From: Lachnoclostridium sp. An196 | GTDB taxonomy: Bacteria; Bacillota; Clostridia; Lachnospirales; Lachnospiraceae | DNA: 64,000 bases | NCBI RefSeq assembly: GCF_002160135.1 | Contig: NZ_NFJZ01000014.1 | Location: 1-64,000, forward strand | Direction: 5' to 3' | Shown here: positions 35,639 through 44,024 of the stretch, piece after piece | Layout: every line of letters starts with the position of its first letter | Position numbering within the stretch: position 1 is the first letter of the stretch | Notes under the pieces: generated by a model | Seen by the model: the letters and a program-made list of their open reading frames with translations, nothing else | Told to the model about the DNA's origin: nothing | Database searches by the model: none | Position numbers and translations under genes: made by a program

Positions 35639-37393
35639 TCATTCTGTTATCAGTTGTATTTCCAAAGTGTCTTCTGTATAGCTTCCATCCAGCAGAAGCT
35701 GTTCTTCATAAATTTCTTCCCCGTTGACCAGCCAGCACCGGAAGCTCTGTTCTTCTCCCAGTTCCGCCACCAAAGTCAGCGGATAGTTGTGGTAATAGGT
35801 TCCGCTGTAGCTCTCTCCTTCCGACAGCCGGATCTGGCTGAACGCGATCCCGGATCCTTCCGGAGCCGTGACGGTCAGGGTATAAGGATCTTCCGTTCCC
35901 AGATAGGTTTCCATCCCTGCACGGATCTTGTCGCAGCTCACGGCCGCCGCCTGAATCATTTCCTCCACTGCCGCCTGCTGCCGTTCCAGTTCCTCATCCG
36001 TATAATACATCTGCATGGAACGCTCCACTTTCTGGTCCTCCTCCCGGATCACCTGAATCACATGATCCGCGTCATAGACCGTGCCGGTCAGGTCGCACAC
36101 CATATTTACGAACTGCGTCCGGTACTTGTCCGACTGCATCAGAAGCCAGAGCGTATCTGTCGCATCTGCGATCGGTTCCCCCATCAAATATGCGAACGCA
36201 TTCTGGATTTCCCGGTCGCTGGTATCCTGGTAAACCGCGTCCAGGTCGTACAGGAAAAAGCGGACCTTTCCATCCCCGTAAGCGCTGGAACTGTTCTCCG
36301 CGCACTTCCATGACAGGAAGTTATGCGACGGCCAGTCTATATTGTCCATGATGACGCTGACCGCATAATACTGCAGCATATTTTCCATATCCACCGCGGA
36401 CTCCAGAGATTCCTGGCGGTCCGGGGCGTTCAGATCCTGATGGAGCTGATTATAGTATCCGCCAAAACGGGAACTGTTTACTTCGTTGGGCTCATATTTT
36501 TCAATGTCGTCTTTCTGCGCTCCAATGGCGGACGCCACATTATATGCCGTATATTTTTCCTGAAGCTGGATAATCCCGTAGTATTCTCCATTCAGAAACA
36601 AAATCCCCGGACGGGCGCCGGCACAGATCATGCCGCTCTCTTTTGCAAGACGGCTTACCACGTTCCATTTTATCATGGTTCCTTCGTGGTCTGACCCGCC
36701 GTTTCTCAGCACCAGCCGGTTGTAGGACTGTCCGGTCGTATTTCCCGCCATGTCCGCTTCAAAAAAATCGTACTCGAACGTCGGATGATCGGGGTCGTAT
36801 TCCGAGGAACTGATCAATTTGATGCTCTTCTGATCGAATCCTCTGGATCCGTGTCCGGAAACGGCGATACCGGTTCCCTGCTTCAGCATCAGGCTGCCGT
36901 CCGATTCATAAAACTCAATATATGCCGGCCGGTCCCATTCGCCGTTCTCACTTTTTTCACTGTAATTTGTAAAAATTCCGGTCTCCTCATCATACAGATC
37001 CTCTTCATCCGCCGTCAGGGATACTACCATCACATCAAACAGATCTGACACGCCCTCGCCCACAAAATAAGTCTGCGTGTAGACCTGCCCCAGTTCTCCT
37101 CCCTGCAGGGCCGCCGCTTTCACCACCGTCACACGGTCCGGAAGGCCTGCTTCGATATGAATCGGCCCTGTATAGACCTCTGATTCCAGCGTCGGATTAT
37201 TTCCATCCAGTGTGTAATAAATCTTTCCTCCGAACAGGCCGCTGTCCAGCCGCAGATCAAAAGCCTCTTCCTGAAAAGCCTCCGTCTCCGAGAAATGGAC
37301 TCCCGGCTCACGCACCACATAACGCAGCAGCGCTGTGGAAATGCCTGCCAGTATCAGGATCACCATCGCCGCAAATATATATTTTCTGTTCAA
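35639..37393 (-). CDS. Membrane-anchored CotH-family protein kinase-like protein with chitobiase-type N-terminal domain
   Basis: The 584-residue protein uses a TTG start at 37393 (GAGAGGTGG before it, good spacing); a longer extension to 37477 would begin inside the T-box terminator. One N-terminal membrane helix (about 5-23) is followed by a chitobiase C-terminal-like domain ([15 protein letters not shown]). The CotH domain has [16 protein letters not shown], a [15 protein letters not shown] motif and [13 protein letters not shown] plus FFLYDLDAV. CotH proteins phosphorylate spore-coat or extracellular proteins. The substrate here is unknown. It is the first gene after the T-box, with valS 19 nt behind it. 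Confidence 0.85.
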   Translation of the reverse strand: MNRKYIFAAMVILILAGISTALLRYVVREPGVHFSETEAFQEEAFDLRLDSGLFGGKIYYTLDGNNPTLESEVYTGPIHIEAGLPDRVTVVKAAALQGGELGQVYTQTYFVGEGVSDLFDVMVVSLTADEEDLYDEETGIFTNYSEKSENGEWDRPAYIEFYESDGSLMLKQGTGIAVSGHGSRGFDQKSIKLISSSEYDPDHPTFEYDFFEADMAGNTTGQSYNRLVLRNGGSDHEGTMIKWNVVSRLAKESGMICAGARPGILFLNGEYYGIIQLQEKYTAYNVASAIGAQKDDIEKYEPNEVNSSRFGGYYNQLHQDLNAPDRQESLESAVDMENMLQYYAVSVIMDNIDWPSHNFLSWKCAENSSSAYGDGKVRFFLYDLDAVYQDTSDREIQNAFAYLMGEPIADATDTLWLLMQSDKYRTQFVNMVCDLTGTVYDADHVIQVIREEDQKVERSMQMYYTDEELERQQAAVEEMIQAAAVSCDKIRAGMETYLGTEDPYTLTVTAPEGSGIAFSQIRLSEGESYSGTYYHNYPLTLVAELGEEQSFRCWLVNGEEIYEEQLLLDGSYTEDTLEIQLITE

Positions 37394-37422
37394 ATGCCAC
37401 CTCTCTGAAATTTTCTGCCGTA

Positions 37423-37669
37423 CAAAAATGCCCTTTGCACATCGTTTGTGCAAAGGGCGAATATCTCGCGGTACCACCTTTGTTCACATGGGAAGTCCCA
37501 TGCCTCATTCTCCTTAACGCGGATCCGACGAAAGCGCTTACTCTTCTTTCTGCGCTTCAGCTCCGAAGCCACCTTCCGCCTGTCTGTACCGAAACCGCCT
37601 TTCAGCCAATGGACGGTCCTCTCTGACGGCCATACCTGCGTACTCCTCTTCCTCACAGCCTTTGCCATG
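37423..37669 (-). promoter_or_regulatory. T-box riboswitch leader (probably tRNA-Val) of cotH-valS-folC
   Basis: On minus the leader carries the T-box GGTGGTACCGCG (around 37465-37479), which binds the tRNA acceptor end. A terminator follows: a perfect 12-bp stem (37447-37458 with 37430-37441) with loop and an ATTTTT tail (37423-37429). AGTA and GGCTGAAAG-like stem I boxes occur upstream. In T-boxes uncharged tRNA switches terminator to antiterminator. I could not assign the specifier triplet; Val is inferred from valS. Confidence 0.85.
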
Positions 37670-37675
37670 TTTTTC

Positions 37676-37704
37676 AGTTTAGTGGCTGAAAACGGCTTTG
37701 TCAA
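37676..37704 (-). promoter_or_regulatory. SigA-type promoter of the T-box operon
   Basis: On minus, TTGACA (37699-37704) and TAAACT (37676-37681) are separated by 17 nt. Transcription would begin near 37669, at the start of the T-box leader. Confidence 0.75.
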
Positions 37705-37756
37705 GGGGGATGAAAAGAATTAAGGAAATTTTAATTCTGTACTTCCCGATAGCTCT

Positions 37757-37909
37757 TTACAGATATTTCCCTTTTATATATACTGAAATTAATATTGGTC
37801 TTACAGGAGAATCCCCATCCAGAAACTGGGGATCCCATTTATAGCAGTCAAACATTAACGTAAGACGGTATTCTTCATATAAATCCTTGCGGACAGGTAT
37901 CAGCTTCAT
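37757..37909 (-). pseudogene. Truncated ORF after the PatB-like gene
   Basis: A 50-codon ORF starts at 37909 with AAAGGAATAGG before it, beginning inside the last codons of the PatB-like gene. The first 33 residues (MKLIPVRKDLYEEYRLTLMF then CYKWDPQFLD) look like the start of a real, longer protein, but the sequence changes character afterwards and stops. It is probably the 5' end of a deleted gene. The family is not recognised. Confidence 0.45.
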
Positions 37910-37922
37910 AAATCCTATTCCT

Positions 37923-39128
37923 TTAAAACACGTATTGATCCAGCCGGGCAAACGCCTCCTGCACCAGAGAAAACGGGAGCGCCAGATTCATGCGGATGTG
38001 GCAGGGTCCGCCGAACATGGCGCCGTCCTGCCATGCCACGCCCACATCCCAGCCGGATTTCAAAAGATCCTGAATCGTCTTTCCATGTCCGGAACACCAC
38101 CCGCTGCAGTCCAGGAAAAGCATATATGTGCCCTGAGGCCTGGATACCTGTATGCCTTCATAATGGTTCCGGATATGTTCACAGGCATATTCCACATTCC
38201 GGGTGAGCATCTGCCTCAGCTCGTCTACCCATTCATATCCTTCCGGTTTATATGCGCCGATCAGAGCGTGCATGCTCATCACATTCATCTCATTGTAATG
38301 GCTCAGGGAAGATTCCTTCTCTATCCGGTCTCTCAGCCACGTATTGTAGATGATATGATAGCTGCCCACCAGGCCTGCCAGATTAAATGTTTTGGACGGT
38401 GAGTAAAACGCCGCCGTGCGCTGTCTGGCGTCCTCGCTGACCATCTGGGTTGGAATATGCTCATATCCTTCCAGCGTCAGATCCGACCAGATCTCGTCGG
38501 AGATCACATAGACGTCGTATTTTCTGCACAGTTCCATAAAACGTTCCAGTTCCCGGCGCTCCCACACGCGCCCGCAGGGATTATGAGGAGAGCAGAGAAT
38601 GGCGGCATGGATGCGGTTCTTTATGATTTTTTCCTCCATATCGGCAAAATCCATACGCCAGATATTTTCCTCATCCAGCCTCAGCGGACTGTGAACCGCA
38701 TGATACCCGTTATTTTCCAGGCTCATGGAAAATCCCACATAGGTCGGAGAATGGACCAGCACCTGGTCTCCTTTGGAACACAGCACATTCAGCGCGCTGA
38801 GCACGCCACCGAGCACGCCATTCTCATATCCGATGTGCTCTGCTTTCAGTCCGCTCACTCCGTTGCGCTTTTCCTGCCACCGGATGATGGAGTCAAAATA
38901 TTCCTCCGTGGGGCTGAAGTAGCCGTACGCCGGGTGCGCAGCCCTCTTTGCCAGCGCTTCCGGGATGGTCGGCACGGTGGGAAAATTCATATCCGCCACC
39001 CACATGGGAATGATGGAAAAACCGTCCTTCGGCGCCTCCGGGGCAAATCCAGGGTTCTGGCCCAGACCGTCCACCGCTATGGAATCCTTGCCGCGGCGGT
39101 CCATAATAGATGTGAAATCGTATTTCAT
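37923..39128 (-). CDS. MalY/PatB-type PLP-dependent C-S lyase/aminotransferase
   Basis: The 401-residue fold-type I PLP enzyme opens IMDRRGKDSIAVD and has the PLP lysine in YSPSKTFNLAG. It also shows the SPHNPCGRVW and VISDEIWSDL motifs of the MalY/PatB group. These enzymes cleave cystathionine or other cysteine conjugates, or act as aminotransferases; some repress maltose genes in E. coli. A GGAGG ribosome site precedes the ATG, and TTGAAA-17-TATCGT, a plausible weak promoter, lies upstream. Confidence 0.85.
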   Translation of the reverse strand: MKYDFTSIMDRRGKDSIAVDGLGQNPGFAPEAPKDGFSIIPMWVADMNFPTVPTIPEALAKRAAHPAYGYFSPTEEYFDSIIRWQEKRNGVSGLKAEHIGYENGVLGGVLSALNVLCSKGDQVLVHSPTYVGFSMSLENNGYHAVHSPLRLDEENIWRMDFADMEEKIIKNRIHAAILCSPHNPCGRVWERRELERFMELCRKYDVYVISDEIWSDLTLEGYEHIPTQMVSEDARQRTAAFYSPSKTFNLAGLVGSYHIIYNTWLRDRIEKESSLSHYNEMNVMSMHALIGAYKPEGYEWVDELRQMLTRNVEYACEHIRNHYEGIQVSRPQGTYMLFLDCSGWCSGHGKTIQDLLKSGWDVGVAWQDGAMFGGPCHIRMNLALPFSLVQEAFARLDQYVF

Positions 39129-39223
39129 AAAAATAATACCTCCAGACTGCCTTTTATGCTGCTCTGTGTTTTATGAAATAACGATAGCGTATTCCGGCAC
39201 TATTTTCAAGGACTTTATCGCCG

Positions 39224-40130
39224 TCAAAAATCACTCCCGGCTTCCTCCGGCTGTTCCTCCTCCGAATTTTCTTTCAATATATAAACCGGGCGCTTTTTTA
39301 CCTCCATATAAGTACGCGCCAGGTACTGGCCCAGGATTCCCACGCACAGAAGCTGTACGCCGTCGTTCAGCCGGATTTCAAATACCGTTTCCGCCGGCCC
39401 GGACTGCGTGACCGCGGAGGCTGCCTGCTCTGTCCGGAAAAGCTCTCCCGCTCCCATCTGTCGGAGCAGACTGTTCTGGATTTCCAGAGGATTCCGGGTC
39501 CGGATCCCTATAGCGGCACAAAACAGTATACACAGGACCGCTCCCGCCGCAAGTTCACTCTTCGCAATATCCTTCACCTGTCCCCATCCATGGGAATAAG
39601 GACCACGGCTGAGATGCCTCCGCTTAAAACGGAAGCCCCGGCAAACCTGACGCAGGATTTCCACCATCCGTCTCTTCGTTTCTCCGTCCCAAAGTATACA
39701 GCCGGATAGTAAAGCGCGGCAAATACACACAGCATGAATCCCATATAATAATTGGACAATATGCAGTATCCCAAAACTGCCGTATAAACTCGCCATCGTC
39801 CGGCTATCACCAGCTGTTCCACGGCCCATGCCAGAACAGGCTGTAAAAATTATATCCCATCGCATGCCCTGAAAAAGTCCAGGAAATTCCCTGACTGATC
39901 TGATGCTGAAGTTCTTTATAAAATCCCAGATACTGGTGAACGCCGTCAATAATCAGCGCCGATCTGGAGCCAAAAGGATACACTTTTATTAGGGCAAACC
40001 CGATGCAGCATACCAGAACGGGGAATAAAAAAGCTGTAATCAGACTGTATTTACGCATTGGTTTCTTCTTCGTACTATTCTTTTGTTGACTGCACATATC
40101 ATTCCTCTTCCTCATTTTAAGGAGGATTCT
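39224..40130 (-). pseudogene. Decayed YfhO-family membrane protein gene joined to the end of a GT2 glycosyltransferase
   Basis: Read on minus, 40130-39807 encodes the N-terminus of a YfhO-like protein (VYPFGSRSALIIDGVHQYLG). A frame change leads to 39822-39574 (ILSNYYMGFMLCVFAALYYP). A further change leads to 39379-39224, which encodes the C-terminal signature of a bactoprenol-type GT2 (DGVQLLCVGILGQYLARTYM then EVKKRPVYILKE). Large internal parts are missing and stops interrupt the frame. It looks like fused remnants of two neighbouring cell-envelope glycosylation genes at the edge of the accessory zone. The 190 nt between the two remnants is unassigned. Confidence 0.65.
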
Positions 40131-40215
40131 TATATAGCCGGCCTCCCTGAATCCTTTCCAGATCAAAGCGTAACATGAGAGGCTAAAAAATCTGATATGA
40201 ATTATTAAACAAATC

Positions 40216-40524
40216 CTAAACTATTGCCTTTGTAAGCACAGTGTTCAGCATCTCCGCCGCTCTCCATGTTCCCTTTCGGCAGTTTGCCATCCTACGCACC
40301 TGCCACTCCGGCAGATGGAGTGCCCGAAATATTTTATATCTCGTCCGCACTCTCTTCCATTCTTCATGCTGGCACTTCCCACACCAGCCGCAGTTGCCGC
40401 AGCCCTGGCAGGCATGGGCCTCCGGCTCCGGGCCGGTGGGCGCGTCTTCCGGTTCCGGCTGCAAGAGGGCAATGGGCAAGTCGATATTCAGGTGGACGGT
40501 CACAAGATAGTGAACGGTAGTCAT
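40216..40524 (-). CDS. Small Cys-rich protein with a group-II-intron-maturase-like C-terminal tail
   Basis: The 102-residue protein is well supported by AAGGAGGAACTGCCT before the ATG at 40524. It has a beta-like N-terminus (MTTVHYLVTVHLNID), an acidic linker and a CxxCxxCxxC cluster (ACQGCGNCGWCGKC, about residues 38-51). Its C-terminal 50 residues (WKRVRTRYKIFRAL, then RRMANCRKGTWRAAEMLN) resemble the last segment of group II intron reverse transcriptases (RT-style W-N-x-R-K-G-x-W-R). No RT domain is present. Could be a remnant fused to a metal-binding head, or an independent family. Confidence 0.55.
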   Translation of the reverse strand: MTTVHYLVTVHLNIDLPIALLQPEPEDAPTGPEPEAHACQGCGNCGWCGKCQHEEWKRVRTRYKIFRALHLPEWQVRRMANCRKGTWRAAEMLNTVLTKAIV

Positions 40525-40568
40525 AGGCAGTTCCTCCTTAATTTTTTGTAAATTTAATGGCTATTGAG

Positions 40569-40597
40569 TTGATTTTGCGTTGCAAATGGCATATACT
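40569..40597 (+). promoter_or_regulatory. Promoter of the RelB/YafQ pair
   Basis: TTGATT (40569-40574), 17-nt spacer, TATACT (40592-40597), 30 nt before the antitoxin start. TTGCA and TGCAA half-sites flank the -10 and may form an operator bound by the antitoxin-toxin complex. Confidence 0.7.
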
Positions 40598-40627
40598 ATA
40601 AGTGCAATAAACTTGAAAGGGGCTGAT

Positions 40628-40906
40628 ATGATGGCTAACACGACTAATTTCAGCGTCCGTATGGACAGCGACATCAAAAAGCAGTGTGAAACGCTTTACA
40701 ATGAATTAGGCATAAACCTTACCACAGCAATCAATGTCTTTCTGCGTCAGTCGCTCCGCGCCGGTGGCTTTCCTTTTGAAGTCAGGCTGGAACAGCCCAA
40801 CAAGGAAACCATTGCCGCCATGTTGGAGGCAGAACGGATTGCGCGTGATCCCAGCGTGAAGCACTACTCCGATGTGGAAGAAGCCCTCCGGGAGCTGAAA
40901 AAATGA
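40628..40906 (+). CDS. RelB/DinJ-family antitoxin
   Basis: The 92-residue protein (adjacent ATG at 40631 also possible; AAAGGGG precedes both) has an N-terminal ribbon-helix-helix (NFSVRMDSDIKKQCETLYNE) followed by NLTTAINVFLRQSLRAGGFP, the DinJ/RelB hallmark. The acidic C-terminal tail is where RelE-family toxins are wrapped. It normally represses its own promoter. It overlaps the toxin gene by ATGA, typical of toxin-antitoxin operons. Confidence 0.9.
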   Translation: MMANTTNFSVRMDSDIKKQCETLYNELGINLTTAINVFLRQSLRAGGFPFEVRLEQPNKETIAAMLEAERIARDPSVKHYSDVEEALRELKK

Positions 40907-41184
40907 AGCGCGACATTGTTTGGACGACAAAGTTCAAAAAGGACTACAAACTGGCAATGAAGCGCCACATGGACATCGGCCTGCTGGATGATATTATCCG
41001 GGCTTTGTCACGAGGCGAAAAACTGCCAGAAAAAAACAAAGACCACGAACTTACCGGCGATTGGGTGGGGCATCGGGAATGCCACATTCAGCCGGACTGG
41101 CTGCTCATCTACCGCATTGAGGACGATGTGCTGGTGTTGACGCTGGCCCGCACCGGAACGCACAGCGACCTGTTCAATAAATGA
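40903..41184 (+). CDS. YafQ/RelE-type mRNA interferase toxin
   Basis: The 93-residue protein matches YafQ in size and motifs: KFKKDYKLAMKR near the N-terminus, KDHELTGDWVGHRECHIQPD, WLLIYRIEDDVLVLTLARTG and a C-terminal HSDLF. The conserved His and Asp residues around HRECHI and HSDLF form the RNase active site that cuts mRNA on the ribosome. The gene appears intact and is coupled to the antitoxin. A terminator follows at once. Confidence 0.9.
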   Translation: MKRDIVWTTKFKKDYKLAMKRHMDIGLLDDIIRALSRGEKLPEKNKDHELTGDWVGHRECHIQPDWLLIYRIEDDVLVLTLARTGTHSDLFNK

Positions 41185-41192
41185 GAGTGCTG

Positions 41193-41226
41193 CCGCCGTA
41201 TGGGGAAACCTGTACGGCGGTTTTTC
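41193..41226 (+). terminator. Terminator of the toxin-antitoxin operon
   Basis: An 8-bp stem CCGCCGTA (41193-41200) with TACGGCGG (41213-41220), then TTTTT. Confidence 0.85.
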
Positions 41227-41270
41227 TGTGTGCAAAGGGGTGTCGTGAAACGCGATGCCCCGGTTTTGTG

Positions 41271-41611
41271 TTACCGTTCCGGCCCCCGGTCATGGGACTT
41301 GTCCTGTCCCTGGCGGGCCAATTGGTCGGCGGCCTTGCGGAGCCGTTCAACGGCTTTCAGTTCCTCCCGCATGGCTTCAGCAACTTGTTGTCGGCGGCGA
41401 TCTGGCGGTTGACTTCTCCCTTGTCGGTGCGGATGCCGTGCTTCTCCATCTGGCTGGCCGCTGGCCCCAGGTGGACAGAGGGGATTTTATCAATCAGGCG
41501 CTTATCGTGGGGGAACATCTGTCGGACCACCACTTCTTCCTGGGGTGGCTGCTGGGCAGGCGGGGCGGTTTTCTTTCGTCCCCTGGCAGGTGACGCGGGC
41601 TTGTCGCTCAA
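41271..41611 (-). pseudogene. C-terminal remnant of a MobA/MobL-type relaxase
   Basis: The minus frame from a TTG at 41611 encodes a relaxase-like tail (DKIPSVHLGPAASQMEKHG, then DKGEVNRQIAADNKLLK) and stops. A one-base shift opens the continuation (MREELKAVERLRKAADQLAR) to a stop at 41271. Full relaxases are over 400 residues, so only the last part remains. GGAGGTGAGAAGCA before the TTG could by chance permit expression of the 84-residue piece. It indicates a mobilizable element once stood here. Confidence 0.65.
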
Positions 41612-41639
41612 TGCTTCTCACCTCCATTGAGACACAAAA

Positions 41640-42000
41640 AGGAGGCCCAGCCCGGAACCTCCTTCGCATCTGATTTTGGGCATAGAAAAACGGACATCCG
41701 CAGAAATACTAATGTCCGTCAGTCCATCGGCTCACAAGAGCCGCTATATTCAGTTGTCCGGCTTCGCACAGGGGAGGCTCGAGCGGAACCTGGCACACAT
41801 CACGACAGTTCTCTTTGCCACTTCATTCTCTTGTCGTTCCCTGTGTTTTGCCCTTAATTTTTCCCTCACGAGCGTCCGTGAGACCATAAAAATGCGGTAA
41901 TGTTCGATAACAGCCTATAACGCCTTCGCATGGATAAATTGGCGTATTTTCAAGGGTTTCCGGGGTTTTAATAACACCCGACAACACCTCTCGGAAGGTG
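41640..42000. other. Gene-free stretch with short inverted repeats, possible old transfer-origin region
   Basis: No convincing gene is seen. It includes a short dyad AACGCC/GGCGT (about 41920-41955) and another around CACCTCTCGGAAGGTG (about 41984-42000). Its position beside a relaxase remnant would fit an oriT, but no nick consensus was recognised. Otherwise I see nothing. Confidence 0.25.
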
Positions 42001-42008
42001 GTGAAATC

Positions 42009-42104
42009 TCAAGGGGCTAATATATTTTTCAGAATCTGATTTTCCAGCTGAAGGTCATTAATCTGTTTCTGTAATAAACTGATATTTTCAACAGGATTTC
42101 TCAT
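42009..42104 (-). CDS. Very short coiled-coil ORF (31 residues)
   Basis: CGAGGAGTCATA precedes an ATG at 42104 that opens 31 codons. The product (NISLLQKQINDLQLENQILK) is a predicted coiled coil. It could be a truncated gene or a small peptide after the flavin-binding gene (42163-42663). Weakly supported. Confidence 0.3.
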   Translation of the reverse strand: MRNPVENISLLQKQINDLQLENQILKNILAP

Positions 42105-42162
42105 TATGACTCCTCGTGCATTTTGTTTCTTAACTTTCTTCGACCGGAACGCTCTTACGTTA

Positions 42163-42663
42163 TCAAAACTCAAAGTGCTGTCTGGAATCATATCCGTCTC
42201 GTTTAAAATCAGAGTTCAGAAAGTCTGCGCTGACCGGCTGAATTTTGAGCAGGTTCATTGGAGGATTCAATTTCTGAAGTGCTGCAAGCGGGATTTTCTT
42301 TGCCGCCGCATGAGCATTGTACTCATCTGAAAACGACTCCACGACACTTGCGCATCCCATCACCTGAAGCCCTTTCAAACTGCCAAAGCCAGTGTACTTA
42401 TCGAAAATCGCAATGCAGACATTCGGATTCTTCTCCAGTCCGATGAACTTTTCACCGCCTTCCGAGAACATCCAGAAGCAGCCGTCATGGTAAGAATACT
42501 CAATTGGCGTATTACGGATGAAATCATCCGTGCCAGTAGCCAATGCACAAGTATTATTGGCGCTGATATATTCCTCTATTTTTTCCTTCAGGGTTTCCGC
42601 ATCCATTTTGACCAATGCGGCAGCTTTTTCTTTCCAATAGTTCTGCGCTTTCTTGTAATCCAT
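42163..42663 (-). CDS. Pyridoxamine 5'-phosphate oxidase-family (FMN-binding split barrel) protein
   Basis: The 166-residue protein has a helical N-terminus (MDYKKAQNYWKEKAAALVKM), then the split-barrel core with CALATGTDDFIRNTPIEY and VCIAIFDKYTGFGSLKGLQV. It ends in SADFLNSDFKRDGYDSRQ, as in FMN-binding PNPOx-like proteins of Clostridia. It probably binds FMN or F420-like cofactors and reduces small molecules; the substrate is unknown. GAGGTGTTG precedes the ATG. It stands alone between remnants and may be cargo. Confidence 0.75.
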   Translation of the reverse strand: MDYKKAQNYWKEKAAALVKMDAETLKEKIEEYISANNTCALATGTDDFIRNTPIEYSYHDGCFWMFSEGGEKFIGLEKNPNVCIAIFDKYTGFGSLKGLQVMGCASVVESFSDEYNAHAAAKKIPLAALQKLNPPMNLLKIQPVSADFLNSDFKRDGYDSRQHFEF

Positions 42664-42832
42664 CGTTCAACACCTCGCAATTCCACTCTTGCTTTTCAGT
42701 ATATCCTATTTTTTGCAGAAAGTAAAAGCGAGATCTGCTCCGATAGTCTGCCGCGGTGGAAAAGGGAGCCATTGCGCCATAGATGATTTCTCATCTATTT
42801 TGCAACAGCCCCTCCAAAAAAGATATTCGTTT

Positions 42833-43720
42833 TTACCGTGCCTTCTCCTGTTTCAGACGGCGGGTGGGGATTGCCAGGAGCCCACGCACCCGGCCTTCCA
42901 AATGCTTCTCAATGGCCTGCAAATGTTCTTCCGGCAGGCCCAGGCTTTCGTGGCGCTTGAAACGGAACCCGATCATGCGACGAAGCTGTTCTTTCTGCTT
43001 TGGCCCCATGACCTCCGCACACACTTCCTCATAGGAGATGTTGTAGGGATTAGAACGGGTTTTTGCATACTCGTCCAGGTTCGCATAATCTTCCTTACCG
43101 GCATAGCAGAACAGGGACAGTCCATTATCAAAAATGGGAGCGGGCGCAATGATGCTGCCGCTGTGGTTATCCCGCAGGACGCCGAAATTTCCAAAGTGGC
43201 GGTCCTCGTTGTAGATCAGGGCGTCAAACACCAGTATACTGCGGATTTGCTCGGAAAACTCCGGCCCCAGCTTGTCATAGTAGGCAAGGCAGACGGCAAT
43301 GCCCCCGGTTCGGACAATGCGCCCGATGGGGATATAGGCCGTATCTATGTTGGTAAACAGAGCACACTTAGAGGCGGTAATGCCTTTCCAGTTCTCCAGG
43401 TCATAATGCACGGCGTTCAGACGCATGGTTTCCGCAATCTGCGAAGCATAATACTCGCAGTACGGCTCCCGCCTGCGCCGGTATAGGCCACCAGCGCCAG
43501 TATCTCGGAAAAGCGATTTTCGTAAAGATTATATTGGGAGAATTTCCCCTCAAATCCTTCCGGCACCACCCAATAGCTATCGTTCAGCGACAGCCCCTTG
43601 CACACGTCAATGATTCCCTTGGTGTCGTTATGGCTGAGGCCAAGGGTTTTCAAAATCTCGTCCACAAAGGCGCGGTTTTTGGGGATAACCCGCCGCTCCA
43701 GCTCTTTGCCGTGGCTGCTC
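42833..43720 (-). pseudogene. Broken HipA-like kinase gene
   Basis: Two frames join into one HipA-like C-terminal kinase. The upstream part (43720 to about 43470) carries VIPKNRAFVDEILKTLGLS and KGLSLNDSYWVVPEG. The downstream part, from near 43470 to 42833, carries LVFDALIYNEDRHFGNFGVL (catalytic loop) and PIFDNGLSLFCY (metal-binding Asp-Asn). A frameshift near YTGAG separates them and the N-terminal region is absent. HipA kinases phosphorylate tRNA synthetases as persistence toxins; here the gene should be dead unless the shift is a sequencing error. Confidence 0.7.
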
Positions 43721-43930
43721 CCGGAGCGCATTTCCGAGCAGTTTTCTGAAATCGACAGCGACATTGTGATGGATTTGGCGGCTGCCAGCCCGGAATATAC
43801 CGAGTTGAAGGCCCAGATGGAGGAACTGAAACGCCAAAATCCTGTGATTGGCGCTCTGCTGGAGGGCAAGGGAGAACTTGATGAGCATGAAGCCCTGAAG
43901 GAATTTATCCGCACCCCCAAAAAGATCTTG
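43721..43930 (+). pseudogene. Internal fragment of a small conjugative-element protein
   Basis: The plus frame encodes ISEQFSEIDSDIVMDLAAAS and then ELKAQMEELKRQNPVIGALL, a sequence type I associate with short hypothetical proteins in Lachnospiraceae conjugative elements. There is no start codon or ribosome site, and the frame runs into unrelated sequence after about 43930. The 5' side abuts the 5' end of the HipA-like remnant, marking a breakpoint near 43720. Confidence 0.4.
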
Positions 43931-43940
43931 AACAAAATAA

Positions 43941-43965
43941 GTTTTTACGGATTACGAGTAAAAAC
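43941..43965. promoter_or_regulatory. Inverted repeat upstream of the AAA/DUF4143 gene
   Basis: GTTTTTAC (43941-43948) and GTAAAAAC (43958-43965) are perfect complements around a 9-nt centre, 60 nt upstream of the ATPase start codon. TTGTTA and TATGCT follow as possible -35/-10 elements. An operator is possible. Confidence 0.4.
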
Positions 43966-44024
43966 TATTGTTATTCTTGGAGTTTTTCGCTATGCTATTA
44001 GTAAGGAACAAGGAGGCGAACGAT

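Noticed and set aside
41640-42000. An oriT for the relaxase remnant
   Set aside because: Only weak dyads are present and no nick consensus was recognised; kept as an unexplained stretch.
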